NCBI GenBank assembly: GCA_029572965.1
Contig: JAKPQD010000231.1
Location: forward strand, 1-36,295
From: Bacteroidota bacterium
GTDB lineage: Bacteria; Bacteroidota; Bacteroidia; Bacteroidales; DTGW01
Direction: 5' to 3'
DNA: 36,295 nucleotides
Positions 9,225 to 18,226 of this stretch are shown here, in pieces. A program made the translations under genes and the position numbers. Numbering within the stretch: position 1 is the first letter of the stretch; each line of letters starts with the position of its first letter. The notes beneath the pieces were generated by a model. It was not told the DNA's origin and searched no databases. It saw nothing but the letters and a program-made list of their open reading frames with translations.

Positions 9225-10034
9225 ATGAAATACGAACCAATAAAAGCCAGTCTGGGTAAAGTCTTTAACAATATACCTGTTTTACGCATTATATTTTACA
9301 AAATGCTTGATTTATTGTTGCTTCGCGCCTGGCATATCAAAAAAGAGCTCCGCAAAATAAAAAAGCAAACAGGCCCAAATGCTTCGGTATTAGATGCTGG
9401 TGCAGGCTTTGGTCAATATACCTATTACATGTCCACTTTTTCAAAGGGGTGGAGCATCACAGGGGTTGACATTATTGATGCCCAGATTGAAGATTGCAAC
9501 CGTTTTTTTGCAAAGATTAATAAATCTCAGCAGGTAAAGTTTGAAAAAGCTGATTTGACTGCTTTTTTAAGGCCTGAAAGTTTTGACCTCATCACTTCTG
9601 TTGATGTGATGGAACATATAGAAGATGACAGGGCCGTATTTTCAAATTTTTACAAGTCTTTAAAAAAAGGCGGATGCTTACTCATCTCTACTCCTTCAGA
9701 CAAGGGAGGGTCAGATGCTCATGATAACGACGACCATTCTTTTATTGCCGAACACGTCCGCAATGGCTACAATATTGATGAAATAGCCGAAAAACTTACC
9801 ACGGCCGGGTTTTCAAAAGTTGAATGCCTTTATCAGTATGGCACCCCGGGTAAAATTTCGTGGACGCTGTCAATGAAGTTTCCTATTATCATGCTCAACA
9901 AAACCAAATTATTGTTTATCCTTTTGCCTTTCTACTATATCGTAACGTTTCCATTTTGTTTCATCCTAAATTATTTTGATTTGCAGATGAAACATGCCGA
10001 AGGTACGGGTCTTATTGTAAAAGCCTGGAAATAA
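9225..10034 (+). CDS. class I SAM-dependent methyltransferase with C-terminal membrane segment
   Basis: The protein has a Rossmann-fold methyltransferase core: motif I VLDAGAGFGQ (residues 55-64) binds S-adenosylmethionine, an acidic motif II follows in ITGVDIIDAQ, and the post-motif region DVMEHIEDD resembles UbiG/Coq3-type enzymes. After the core (about residue 215) lies a hydrophobic stretch of about 25 residues (LLFILLPFYYIVTFPFCFIL) that is probably a membrane helix, with a short tail after it. The gene begins 25 bases after rbfA and ends 3 bases before the permease gene, so it is part of that operon. Substrate is unknown; a lipid or other membrane-associated acceptor is a guess from the helix. 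Confidence 0.8.
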   Translation: MKYEPIKASLGKVFNNIPVLRIIFYKMLDLLLLRAWHIKKELRKIKKQTGPNASVLDAGAGFGQYTYYMSTFSKGWSITGVDIIDAQIEDCNRFFAKINKSQQVKFEKADLTAFLRPESFDLITSVDVMEHIEDDRAVFSNFYKSLKKGGCLLISTPSDKGGSDAHDNDDHSFIAEHVRNGYNIDEIAEKLTTAGFSKVECLYQYGTPGKISWTLSMKFPIIMLNKTKLLFILLPFYYIVTFPFCFILNYFDLQMKHAEGTGLIVKAWK

Positions 10035-10037
10035 AAA

Positions 10038-11252
10038 ATGAGCTTCCCGTTTTTCATATCAAAGCGTTATTTTGTTTCGAAAAAGTCGCAGTCGGCCATC
10101 AACATCATTTCGTGGATTTCGCTTGGCGGTGTTGCTGTTGGTACTATGGCTTTGGTAGTGGTTTTGTCGGTATTCAATGGCTTTGATGACGTTATCCAAT
10201 CGCTCTTCAATTCTTTCGACCCTGATATCAAAATTACGTTGAAAGAAGGCAAAGTATTTGACCTTAAAGCTGATAACATAGCCAAAATTGAGCATTTACA
10301 AGAGGTTGACAAAGTGACTTATGTACTCGAAGAGTCTGCCTTGCTCCAATATGGAGATAAACAATACATAGCTCAAATGAAGGGGGTTTCGGCCAACTAT
10401 CCTGAGTCAAACCCTATAAAATCTAAAGTTTCTCATGGAGAATTTTTGTTATCAAAAAATAATGTACCATTTGCATTGATTGGAGCAGGAGTTGCCTATT
10501 ACCTTGGTGTTGACCCAAATTTTGTAAAGCCTTTAAATATTTATATTCCCAGAAGGGATGCTGACATCAACGATGCTGAGAATGCATTTACCCATCAGTT
10601 AATTTCTATATCAGGCGAATTTTCTATCGAACAGGATATTGATGCGAAGTATTTTATTGTCCCTTACGATTTTGCTTCAAAAGCACTTGAGTACAGCAAT
10701 AAAGTATCTGCCCTTGAAATTAAGCTCAAAGATTATTCGCTGGTCGAAAAAGCACAAGAGAAGATTAGCCAAATTGTGGGAACCGAATTTCACGTTAAAA
10801 ACCGCTATCAGCAGCAGGAAATGTTTTACAAAATCATGAAAAGCGAAAAATGGGCCATTTTTTTCATTTTAACCTTTATACTCATTGTGGCCTCACTTAA
10901 CATTATTGGCTCGCTTACTATGCTTATCATTGATAAAAAGCGCGACATACAAACTTTTGGTTACCTGGGGGCCAACTGGAAAGACATTCGTCGCATATTC
11001 CTTTTCAACAGCTGGATTAATGTAATCATTGGTGCTGTCATAGGTTTGTTTATTGGCCTTGCAGTTTGTCTTGCCCAAATTTATTTTGGTTTTATTAAAC
11101 TCCAGGGCAGTGGTTCTTTTGTCATTGAGAACTACCCTGTAAAAATTGTAGCTACCGATATTTTATTGGTCTTTTTTACTGTCATTGTAATAGGTTATAT
11201 TACTTCTTTAATTCCAGTCAGGGCTATTTCGCGGAAATATTTTGAAGATTAG
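10038..11252 (+). CDS. LolC/LolE-type ABC transporter permease (FtsX family)
   Basis: This is a 404-residue inner membrane permease of the lipoprotein-releasing (Lol) type. It has one membrane helix near the N-terminus (about 22-46, within IISWISLGGVAVGTMALVVV), a large periplasmic MacB-like domain (about 50-265) and an FtsX domain with three helices near 275-297, 328-352 and 367-392. The opening FFISKRYFVSKKSQSAINII and the FtsX segment DKKRDIQTFGYLGA are typical of LolC/E. In this phylum a single such permease with a separate LolD ATPase usually moves lipoproteins toward the outer membrane. No ATPase gene is adjacent. It is the third gene of the rbfA operon and converges on the EamA gene with a 2-base gap. 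Confidence 0.88.
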   Translation: MSFPFFISKRYFVSKKSQSAINIISWISLGGVAVGTMALVVVLSVFNGFDDVIQSLFNSFDPDIKITLKEGKVFDLKADNIAKIEHLQEVDKVTYVLEESALLQYGDKQYIAQMKGVSANYPESNPIKSKVSHGEFLLSKNNVPFALIGAGVAYYLGVDPNFVKPLNIYIPRRDADINDAENAFTHQLISISGEFSIEQDIDAKYFIVPYDFASKALEYSNKVSALEIKLKDYSLVEKAQEKISQIVGTEFHVKNRYQQQEMFYKIMKSEKWAIFFILTFILIVASLNIIGSLTMLIIDKKRDIQTFGYLGANWKDIRRIFLFNSWINVIIGAVIGLFIGLAVCLAQIYFGFIKLQGSGSFVIENYPVKIVATDILLVFFTVIVIGYITSLIPVRAISRKYFED

Positions 11253-11254
11253 CC

Positions 11255-12118
11255 TTATTTTCTTGATAATTGTTTGATAAAAATAGCAGAAGGCCTTGTC
11301 ACTCCTATTATAGCAAATACTATTAACACAATCCCGGTAATAATAGGCCAGGCAAAAGGCTCAGAAAAAATGAGCACCCCAAGGAAAAAGGCAAAAATGA
11401 TACGCGACGACGATAGCATTGAGCCTTTGGTTGCATCTACATATCTGTAACCGGCAGTCAGAAAAACTTGCCCAACATAACCAAGTAACCCAGAAACGCT
11501 CAACCATAAAAATTGCCACCAGGTGGGCATTACAAAGCTTGGAATAAGCAGTATAGCATTGATAAGGGCCCCTATTCCCATCAGGTAAAAAATGATGATG
11601 TGCGTTGAGTCGTATTTACGGGCAATGCGCAACGAAGCAATGGCAACAGCCCCGGTAGCACCCGATAGTAATCCATACAAATCGCCAATATTAATTGCAT
11701 GAAAATCGGGATGTACAACCAACGCAATACCTATCATGGCAATAAGCAAAAATAAATACTGCTTTCCGGCAACCTTCTCTTTCAACAACCAAGGGGCAAG
11801 AAACAACATAAACACCGGATATGTCATATTTAGCATGTTGGCGTTGGTGATGGTAGTGTATTTTACAGAAAGGAAAAACAATATCACGGCTATGGTATTG
11901 AAAAACACCCTTGCTCCAACAAGTTTCACGTTATTAGGCTTGAAAGACAATTGCTCATGCCTCATTCCCATCCACGTGATGATGAAACCCAGAAAAAAAC
12001 GCATGAAAGTTGCTTCCAAGGCAGGGATATCCGTGTTGGTAGTGGCAAATTTTGCAAAAACAGTAGCCGCCGCAAAGAAAAACTCGGCCGAGATGAGGAG
12101 TATGTAGCCTTTTTTCAT
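11255..12118 (-). CDS. EamA/DMT family transporter
   Basis: This 287-residue, very hydrophobic protein has ten predicted membrane helices in two five-helix EamA repeats. The first repeat begins at the N-terminus (GYILLISAEFFFAAATVFAK) and the second near residue 145 (LYGLLSGATGAVAIASLRI). This is the drug/metabolite transporter architecture, used for exporting amino acids, nucleosides or other metabolites. No motif narrows the substrate. It is transcribed alone, opposite to both neighbours. Its 5' side carries the second copy of the dispersed repeat also found at the start of the TolC-like gene. Confidence 0.88.
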   Translation of the reverse strand: MKKGYILLISAEFFFAAATVFAKFATTNTDIPALEATFMRFFLGFIITWMGMRHEQLSFKPNNVKLVGARVFFNTIAVILFFLSVKYTTITNANMLNMTYPVFMLFLAPWLLKEKVAGKQYLFLLIAMIGIALVVHPDFHAINIGDLYGLLSGATGAVAIASLRIARKYDSTHIIIFYLMGIGALINAILLIPSFVMPTWWQFLWLSVSGLLGYVGQVFLTAGYRYVDATKGSMLSSSRIIFAFFLGVLIFSEPFAWPIITGIVLIVFAIIGVTRPSAIFIKQLSRK

Positions 12119-12517
12119 CCGTAAATAATTCTATAAACAAGGTCGGATGAACCCCGAAGGGCTCTCCGAAGGAAAACTCGCATGATGAATTTTCATCCTT
12201 GTTTGTGTTTAACGAATCATGCTCGTTTCATCATATTTATTTTTAATTTTTAAAAATGAAAGATAGTTTGCTCCCACCAATAAATATTGCTGTGTTTGCA
12301 ATTGCGTAATCATGGGTATTTAATTTCAAAAAATATGTTTTGTCCCGCCTTAAATTTTATATCTTTCAATTATCGGACCAAAGATAATAACTCCTCAAAA
12401 TGTTAACAATGCCTGTTCATTTTGTAAAAGCGTACCATTTTTTAACCATTGGCTAAGTATTTTTAAGTAAAAAAGTTGGAGTTTTGTTTTGCAAACTATC
12501 TCAAAAAACTACATACA
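12119..12517. other. 399-base gene-free region between the EamA and GH2 genes
   Basis: The stretch holds a dispersed repeat (12135-12231) on the EamA side. The remainder is AT-rich, with no coding region that can be supported. TTTG at 12339-12342 followed 17 bases later by TATCTTTC (12360-12367) is a weak promoter-like pair for the glycosidase, with short spacing and one mismatch. No repressor operator or riboswitch was recognised. Confidence 0.4.
12135..12231 (-). repeat. dispersed repeat copy 2 with a long imperfect hairpin
   Basis: CATGCTCGTTTCAT (12218-12231) is the reverse complement of the first 14 bases of the repeat at 29-101, and GTCGGATGAA (12142-12151) nearly matches that copy's other end. 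Part of the element can fold: AAACAAGG plus GGATGAA (12135-12151, with TC between) faces TTCATCCTTGTTT (12192-12204). The middle also contains CCGAAGGGCTCTCCGAAGG. Confidence 0.5.
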
Positions 12518-15373
12518 ATGAAAAAATTGACAATTATACTCAGTGTTGTTGTAAGCATATCTTTTTGCTATGCTTTAAGAGCACAAGACATCCAAGTGAG
12601 GGAAAGGATAAACTTTGACAAGGGATGGCTTTTTGCCCTTGGCCACTCTTTTGATGCTTCAAAGGACTTTGATAATGGGACTGGCTATTTCTCATATTTT
12701 GCAAAGGCTGGCTATGGCGATGGTGCAGCTTCTGCCAATTTTGACGATAGGGCATGGCGTGTTCTTGACCTCCCTCACGATTGGTGCGTTGAGCTCCCTT
12801 TTAGCGAAAAAGGTGGGCATAGCCACGGATATAAAGCTATAGGCCGCAATTTCCCTGAAAATAGCGTTGGCTGGTACCGAAAAAAGTTTTCTATTCCGGA
12901 GTCTGATCTGGGGAAACGCATTAGCATCGAGTTTGACGGCGTACATCGTGATGCCATTGTTTGGGTGAACGGATTTTACTTAGGTACCGAACACAACGGC
13001 TATGCAAGTTACGCCTATGATATCACTGACTACCTCAATTATGGGGGAGAGAATGTTGTAGCTGTCCGTGTTGACGCTACCATGGAAGAAGGCTGGTATT
13101 ACGAAGGTGCAGGCATTTATCGCCACACATGGCTCACCAAAACAAACCCTTTGCATGTAGCCAGATATGGGACATTTATTACTACAGAACTCAGCAATAA
13201 CAATACTGTGGCAAAAGCTGTTGTTCGTACAACCATAGTTAATGAAGCCCGCGAAGAACAGACTTTTTCTTTAGAAGATATGATAGTGGACGCTGAAAAT
13301 AAAGCAATAACTTCAGGTTCAAAAACAAACCTTAAGTTAAAACCTGGAGAAAGTAAATGTTTTTATAGTACTTATACATTGAAAAACCCTAATTTATGGA
13401 CTTTAGAAAAGCCATACCTGCACAAACTGCTTACTATTGTCAGGACAAACAATAAAGTAGTAGATACCTATGAAACAAATTTTGGCGTACGTACTGTCCG
13501 TTTTGACGCTAACGAAGGTTTTTTTCTTAACGGCAAACATGTTAAAATTGTTGGCACCAATTGTCATCAGGACCATGCCGGAGTAGGTACGGCTATCCCT
13601 GATGGGTTACAGGAGTATCGAATAAAAAAGCTCAAAGACATGGGCAACAACGGCATTCGCACATCGCACAACCCCCCAACCCCGGAAATGCTTGATGCCT
13701 GCGACAGGCTTGGCATGCTCGTACTGGACGAAAACCGCCTGATGGGCTGCAATGACGAGCATTTTAAATATTTAAAAAATATGATGCTCCGCGACCGCAA
13801 CCACCCTAGTGTTGTCCTTTGGTCATTGGGCAACGAAGAATGGGCAATAGAGGGCAATATAAAAGGGGCACGCATTGCAGCTACCATGCAGGCCTATGCC
13901 CAACAGCTTGACTCATCCAGGGCTTTTACAGCAGCATTAAGTGGTGGCTGGGATACCGGCATTGGCACTGTTACCCAGGTAATGGGCTACAACTACATTG
14001 TACAGGGCAATATTGACGAGCATCACAAGAAGTTTCCATGGCAGGCAGGCATTGGCACTGAAGAAAGCAATACTGTTGGCACACGCGGCATTTACGAAAC
14101 AAATGATAATCTATGCCATCTTGCCCCCACAAACCGTATGCCCGAAAATGTTGGGACCGAAAGTGGATGGCAGTTTTATGCAGCACGCCCTTTCCTTGCA
14201 GGCTTGTTTTATTGGACAGGATTTGATTATCGTGGCGAACCTACTCCTTACGGCTGGCCTGCCATAGCCTCTCAATATGGAATTGTTGATTTGTGCGGTT
14301 ATCCCAAAGATATATTTTACTATCTCAAAGCATGGTGGGGGAAAGACCCTGTATTGCACATCTGGCCCCACTGGAACTGGAAAGGGAAAGAAGGGCAACC
14401 CATAAAAGTCACTGTTTATAGTAACTGTGACGAGGTAGAACTTTTTTTAAACAATAAAAGCCTGGGCAAGCAAACCATGCCTGTTAACGGGCATTTGGAA
14501 TGGGCAGTTAATTATGAACCTGGCGTGTTGAGCGCCAAAGGATATAAGGGAGGAAAAGAAACCTTGCAAAGTAAGGTAGAAACTACAGATGTTGAAGATG
14601 GTATTCAGTTAACAACAGATAAATCAGCTATTTCTTCAGACCCAAATGATATATCTGTTATTACAGTTAACGTAACTGACAAAAATGGCTTGGTAGTCCC
14701 TACAGCAATGAATGAAGTAGCATTTACCATTGAAGGAGAAGGCAGAATTATTGGCGTAGGCAATGGCAATCCTTCAAGTCACGAGAAAGACAAATACACC
14801 GAAACCATCAAATTGTCAAAAAATGTTGATTTGAAAGAGTTTTCTGTAGTATCATTAGAAAATTGCCCACAGGTTGACCCTAAGGTGGATGCTTCAGGCT
14901 GGAAGGCTGCCTTTACAACACAAAGCAAAGACTGGAAAGTTTATACCGACTCGCTGATTGTGGTCAGGGGGACATTTGAAATTCCCGGGTTCACTAACGA
15001 AACGCAGATAAACCTTTTTACGAAAAGTATTGTTGAAAACCAGTCGGTGTATGTAAATGGCAGGTTGATAAAAGCAAACATCAAGCGTGATGCCGAAGGG
15101 CAGTCATTTGTGTTAGATCATTCTATTTTGAAGCCTGGGAAAAATGTATTTGCCGTTACCGGACAGCGTTTTCGCAAAAAACATCAATGGGACGAGCCTA
15201 ATACCGACCCTGGCCTTGTTCAGGTAATCATTCCGGCAGAACAATGGAAACGTAAAGTTTTCAATGGTTATGCACAGGTAATAGTCCAACCTACCGGTAA
15301 AACAGGCAACATTAAACTTTCGGCAAGCTCGGCAGGCTTAAAACCAGCCTCTTTGATAATAAATGTAAAATAA
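12518..15373 (+). CDS. secreted GH2 family beta-galactosidase-like glycosidase
   Basis: This 951-residue glycoside hydrolase family 2 enzyme is probably exported to the periplasm. Residues 1-22 form a signal peptide ending near LRAQ. Domains in order: a jelly-roll sugar-binding domain (about 28-190, with GWYRKKF and FDGVHRDAIVWVNG), an Ig-like domain (about 195-310), the TIM barrel (about 315-600), a DUF4982-like domain (about 625-690, with SNCDEVELFLNNKSLG), an Ig/Big-like domain and a C-terminal jelly-roll-like region containing FTKSIVENQSVYVNGR. The acid/base is Glu440 in SLGNEEW; the nucleophile is likely Glu515 in GTEES. The start used gives the signal peptide; an ATG 14 codons upstream adds unlike sequence. 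No SusC/SusD pair or regulator is next to it. Galactosidase is the usual activity of this subgroup, but other beta-linked sugars are possible. Confidence 0.9.
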   Translation: MKKLTIILSVVVSISFCYALRAQDIQVRERINFDKGWLFALGHSFDASKDFDNGTGYFSYFAKAGYGDGAASANFDDRAWRVLDLPHDWCVELPFSEKGGHSHGYKAIGRNFPENSVGWYRKKFSIPESDLGKRISIEFDGVHRDAIVWVNGFYLGTEHNGYASYAYDITDYLNYGGENVVAVRVDATMEEGWYYEGAGIYRHTWLTKTNPLHVARYGTFITTELSNNNTVAKAVVRTTIVNEAREEQTFSLEDMIVDAENKAITSGSKTNLKLKPGESKCFYSTYTLKNPNLWTLEKPYLHKLLTIVRTNNKVVDTYETNFGVRTVRFDANEGFFLNGKHVKIVGTNCHQDHAGVGTAIPDGLQEYRIKKLKDMGNNGIRTSHNPPTPEMLDACDRLGMLVLDENRLMGCNDEHFKYLKNMMLRDRNHPSVVLWSLGNEEWAIEGNIKGARIAATMQAYAQQLDSSRAFTAALSGGWDTGIGTVTQVMGYNYIVQGNIDEHHKKFPWQAGIGTEESNTVGTRGIYETNDNLCHLAPTNRMPENVGTESGWQFYAARPFLAGLFYWTGFDYRGEPTPYGWPAIASQYGIVDLCGYPKDIFYYLKAWWGKDPVLHIWPHWNWKGKEGQPIKVTVYSNCDEVELFLNNKSLGKQTMPVNGHLEWAVNYEPGVLSAKGYKGGKETLQSKVETTDVEDGIQLTTDKSAISSDPNDISVITVNVTDKNGLVVPTAMNEVAFTIEGEGRIIGVGNGNPSSHEKDKYTETIKLSKNVDLKEFSVVSLENCPQVDPKVDASGWKAAFTTQSKDWKVYTDSLIVVRGTFEIPGFTNETQINLFTKSIVENQSVYVNGRLIKANIKRDAEGQSFVLDHSILKPGKNVFAVTGQRFRKKHQWDEPNTDPGLVQVIIPAEQWKRKVFNGYAQVIVQPTGKTGNIKLSASSAGLKPASLIINVK

Positions 15374-15381
15374 ACTACTTC

Positions 15382-15427
15382 AAAAAAAGACCTGACAAGT
15401 TTTTAAAACCTGTCAGGTCTTTTTTTA
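15382..15427. terminator. strong terminator after the GH2 gene
   Basis: AAAAAAAGACCTGACA (15382-15397) pairs perfectly over 16 bases with TGTCAGGTCTTTTTTT (15412-15427), and the U-rich arm serves as the tail. ACCTGACAGGT-type hairpins of this kind are frequent intergenic terminators in Bacteroidota. It insulates the glycosidase from the following ion-transport genes. Confidence 0.85.
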
Positions 15428-15455
15428 AAAAACATTTACGGTTGAAAGAAATAAT

Positions 15456-15463
15456 TACCTTTG
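15456..15463 (+). promoter_or_regulatory. -7 promoter element for the CPA2 antiporter gene
   Basis: TACCTTTG exactly matches the Bacteroidota -7 consensus TAnnTTTG. It lies after the terminator and 46 bases before the start codon. A clear -33 TTG at the usual 19-21 base distance is not visible. Confidence 0.45.
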
Positions 15464-15509
15464 TATGAGAAAAATAGGACGCAGATAATTCAATGCGTTA
15501 ATTTTTAGT

Positions 15510-16763
15510 ATGTTAGATAATTTTTATCAACCACAATCTCTTGTCATTGTCCTTCTGGCATTATTATTAACTGCCAGGGTTTTAGGTGAAATTGCAGAAC
15601 GTTTCAAAATACCTGCAATTATTGGCGAGGTAATGGCAGGTATCATTCTGGGCCCTGCCATTTTGAACTGGATAACACCTAATGAATCAATATCAGTACT
15701 TTCAGACCTTGGCGTTTTTTTTCTTGTGGTTTTAGCCGGGTTAGAGATAGTCCCACATGATATACGCACCTCACTAAAAGGCCGAAATATCTTTTATATC
15801 GTCTTTGCTTCTTTAATCCCTTTTATTTCAGGGGCTTTAATTGGCTATCTGTTTAAAATGCCTTTATCCACATGTCTTTTCATAGGATTATGTTTTACGG
15901 TTACGGCTTTACCTATAAGTGCACGCATATTGCTTGAAATGAACAAGCTCAACACCCCAACAGGTCAGCGAATTATTTCAATAGCGGTAATAGCAGATGT
16001 CCTTTCCCTTTTATTGCTTGGGGTTGTGATAGAAGTGAACAATTTGCAAAATATAAACCAGTTTTCGCAGGCTGTAGGGTTTTCGCTTCTCAAACTTGTA
16101 TTATTGTTGTTTATTTTTGTGTTATTATACCGTATTTACCAATATGCCAAGTTGCATTTTGATGTCATACGCCAAAAAGTGGACTTGTTAATGCTTTTAC
16201 TAAAAGGTAATGAATCTATATTTGCTTTGGTCATTGTTTTTATCCTGCTTTTTGCCGGTTTGACGCAATTCATAGGGCTACACTTCATTGTTGGGGCTTT
16301 TTTTGCCTCTATGCTCCTCAACAGGCAAATACTCGGGACTCGCAATTATATCCGCGTACGGCGTAACCTTTATACAGTAACAATGGGGCTTCTTGCCCCG
16401 GTATTTTTTGCTTCCATTGGCTTGTCTTTTAAAGTGTTTGACATGAGTTACTTTTTGTTTTTCATTGTCCTGGTAGCCGGGGTAACCATATCAAAAACCT
16501 TGTCGGGATTATTAGGGGCCAGGTTAGCCGGACATTTACAGATAGAAGGCCTTACCACCGGCCTTGGGATTTCTATGAGCGGGCTAATGGGGCTTGTAAT
16601 TGCCAATGTTGCTTACACACAACACTTCATTAATAATGCTATGTATTCTGTATTAGTCTCAATGGGACTTTTTACAACCTTAGTTATACCTGTTTTATTG
16701 AAAAAAACATTTGTTATACTGGATAAAAAATCTGCCTTATGTTTGGACTCAGCATCGAATTGA
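15510..16763 (+). CDS. cation:proton antiporter, CPA2/Kef-like membrane domain
   Basis: This is an inner membrane antiporter of the Na+/H+ exchanger superfamily, with about 12-13 hydrophobic segments over 417 residues. Typical features are the opening AERFKIPAIIGEVMAGIILG (residues about 29-48), where family members have a conserved Pro and Gly-rich helix, and TALPISARILLEMNKL in the middle helices. It lacks the RCK/TrkA nucleotide-binding domain of KefB/KefC, so it ends right after the last membrane helix. Its last 25 bases overlap the start of the phosphate transporter gene, so the two are translationally coupled. Ion specificity (Na+ or K+) is not visible. Confidence 0.9.
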   Translation: MLDNFYQPQSLVIVLLALLLTARVLGEIAERFKIPAIIGEVMAGIILGPAILNWITPNESISVLSDLGVFFLVVLAGLEIVPHDIRTSLKGRNIFYIVFASLIPFISGALIGYLFKMPLSTCLFIGLCFTVTALPISARILLEMNKLNTPTGQRIISIAVIADVLSLLLLGVVIEVNNLQNINQFSQAVGFSLLKLVLLLFIFVLLYRIYQYAKLHFDVIRQKVDLLMLLLKGNESIFALVIVFILLFAGLTQFIGLHFIVGAFFASMLLNRQILGTRNYIRVRRNLYTVTMGLLAPVFFASIGLSFKVFDMSYFLFFIVLVAGVTISKTLSGLLGARLAGHLQIEGLTTGLGISMSGLMGLVIANVAYTQHFINNAMYSVLVSMGLFTTLVIPVLLKKTFVILDKKSALCLDSASN

Positions 16764-18154
16764 CCCTTATTTTGTTTTTTTGTTTAATTGCCGCCTGTGC
16801 CTTTGAGTTTATCAATGGGTTTCATGATACAGCCAATGCAGTAGCCAATGTTATTTACACCAAAACGCTAAAACCTGCTTATGCCGTAATGTGGTCAGGC
16901 TTGTTCAATTTTCTTGGCGTTATGCTCGGGGGTATTTCTGTAGCGATGGGTATTATGAAGCTGTTGCCCACCAGCGTGCTGGTTGATCAAAATGTGTATC
17001 ATTCATTGGCCCTGATTTTAGCCCTGATTTTTACCGCTATTATCTGGAACCTTGGCACCTGGTACATTGGATTGCCATGCTCCAGCTCTCACACTTTGAT
17101 TGGCTCTATTTTTGGCGTTGGCATTGCTTATATGCTGCTCCCTGATGTAGGTGCGGTAGCCCTAAACTGGACAAAAGTAAAAGATGCAGGCCTGTCGCTG
17201 CTTATCTCACCTGTTATTGGTTTTGGCCTGGCCTTGGGATTGTATTTTTTGTTGAAAAAAGTGACGAAAAAAAACCAAGTACTTTTTGAGCATGACGAAA
17301 AACGCAAACACCCTCCTGTTTGGGTGCGGGCATTGCTTATTTTTACCTGCACCAGTGTTAGCTTTGCCCACGGCTCAAATGATGGACAAAAAGGGGTTGG
17401 CCTGGTAATGATTATCCTGATAGCGTTTTTGCCTGCCAGGTTTATCCTCAACCCTCACCTGGAAACGGCCTCTATTTCTTCAAAAATAGAGGTAATACAA
17501 GCTGTATTGGTAAGCGCTGACACCGCTAAACTTTCAGACGACAATAAAATAAAGCTGACAGGCATTCTTGCCAAAACAAATAAAGTAGAAGCGATTAGTT
17601 TGAAAACTAAAAATGGCCATTCGCCTACAATAAATGACAAATATGAAATACGGCGCGATTTAGGCTTTATACAAACCGAGACAAAAGACTTGATGAAAAT
17701 AACCGTTGAACAACCACAAGTATATAGCAATAAGCAGGTAGCTGTTGTTTCAACAGAGCTGGAAGCACTGAAAAAATATACCGAATATGCCCCGTATTGG
17801 GTAATTTTGATGATATCTGTATCACTTGGCCTTGGCACTATGATAGGCTGGAAACGTATTGTGGTTACAATTGGCGAAAAGATTGGCAAAACTCCATTGA
17901 CTTATGCACAAGGGGTAAGTGCAGATTTAGTTACTGCCTCTACAATTGCTATGGCCTCAAACTTTGGATTGCCTGTAAGTACCACGCATGTGCTCTCTTC
18001 TGGGGTAGCAGGTACCATGGTAGCCCGAAACGGGCTGAAAAACCTGCGTAAAAAAACTATTCGCAACATTTTGACCGCCTGGCTGATAACACTTCCGGTT
18101 ACTATTGTATTATCTGCTGGTTTATTCTTATTATTGCGCTGGATTTTTTCTTAA
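16739..18154 (+). CDS. low-affinity inorganic phosphate transporter, PiT family
   Basis: This is a proton- or cation-coupled phosphate (metal-phosphate) transporter. It has two PHO4 half-repeats. The first carries NGFHDTANAVAN (residues 26-37) and the second FAHGSNDGQKGVGL (about 208-221), both very close to the PitA signatures. Between the halves lies a soluble charged insertion (about residues 235-345) with Lys/Glu/Thr-rich sequence, as in PitA-type members. The length of 471 is normal. It overlaps the antiporter gene by 25 bases. No phosphate-regulator box was recognised upstream. Metal specificity cannot be judged. Confidence 0.93.
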   Translation: MFGLSIELTLILFFCLIAACAFEFINGFHDTANAVANVIYTKTLKPAYAVMWSGLFNFLGVMLGGISVAMGIMKLLPTSVLVDQNVYHSLALILALIFTAIIWNLGTWYIGLPCSSSHTLIGSIFGVGIAYMLLPDVGAVALNWTKVKDAGLSLLISPVIGFGLALGLYFLLKKVTKKNQVLFEHDEKRKHPPVWVRALLIFTCTSVSFAHGSNDGQKGVGLVMIILIAFLPARFILNPHLETASISSKIEVIQAVLVSADTAKLSDDNKIKLTGILAKTNKVEAISLKTKNGHSPTINDKYEIRRDLGFIQTETKDLMKITVEQPQVYSNKQVAVVSTELEALKKYTEYAPYWVILMISVSLGLGTMIGWKRIVVTIGEKIGKTPLTYAQGVSADLVTASTIAMASNFGLPVSTTHVLSSGVAGTMVARNGLKNLRKKTIRNILTAWLITLPVTIVLSAGLFLLLRWIFS

Positions 18155-18171
18155 TGTACCATGGAATAAAG

Positions 18172-18201
18172 TTGCATATAACTTTTTAGTCCTTAATTTT
18201 G
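18172..18201 (+). promoter_or_regulatory. promoter of the kup-kup-radA transcript
   Basis: TTG (18172-18174) and TAATTTTG (18194-18201) are separated by 19 bases, an exact fit to the Bacteroidota sigma-A promoter pattern. The start codon of the first kup gene is 26 bases downstream, leaving a short leader of about 20 bases. Confidence 0.7.
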
Positions 18202-18226
18202 CACCAGAAAAGAACCGCAAAGCGGA

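Noticed and set aside
8876-9289. Open frame on the minus strand over rbfA and the methyltransferase start (137 codons)
   Set aside because: It overlaps rbfA, whose assignment is firm, and has no family features of its own.
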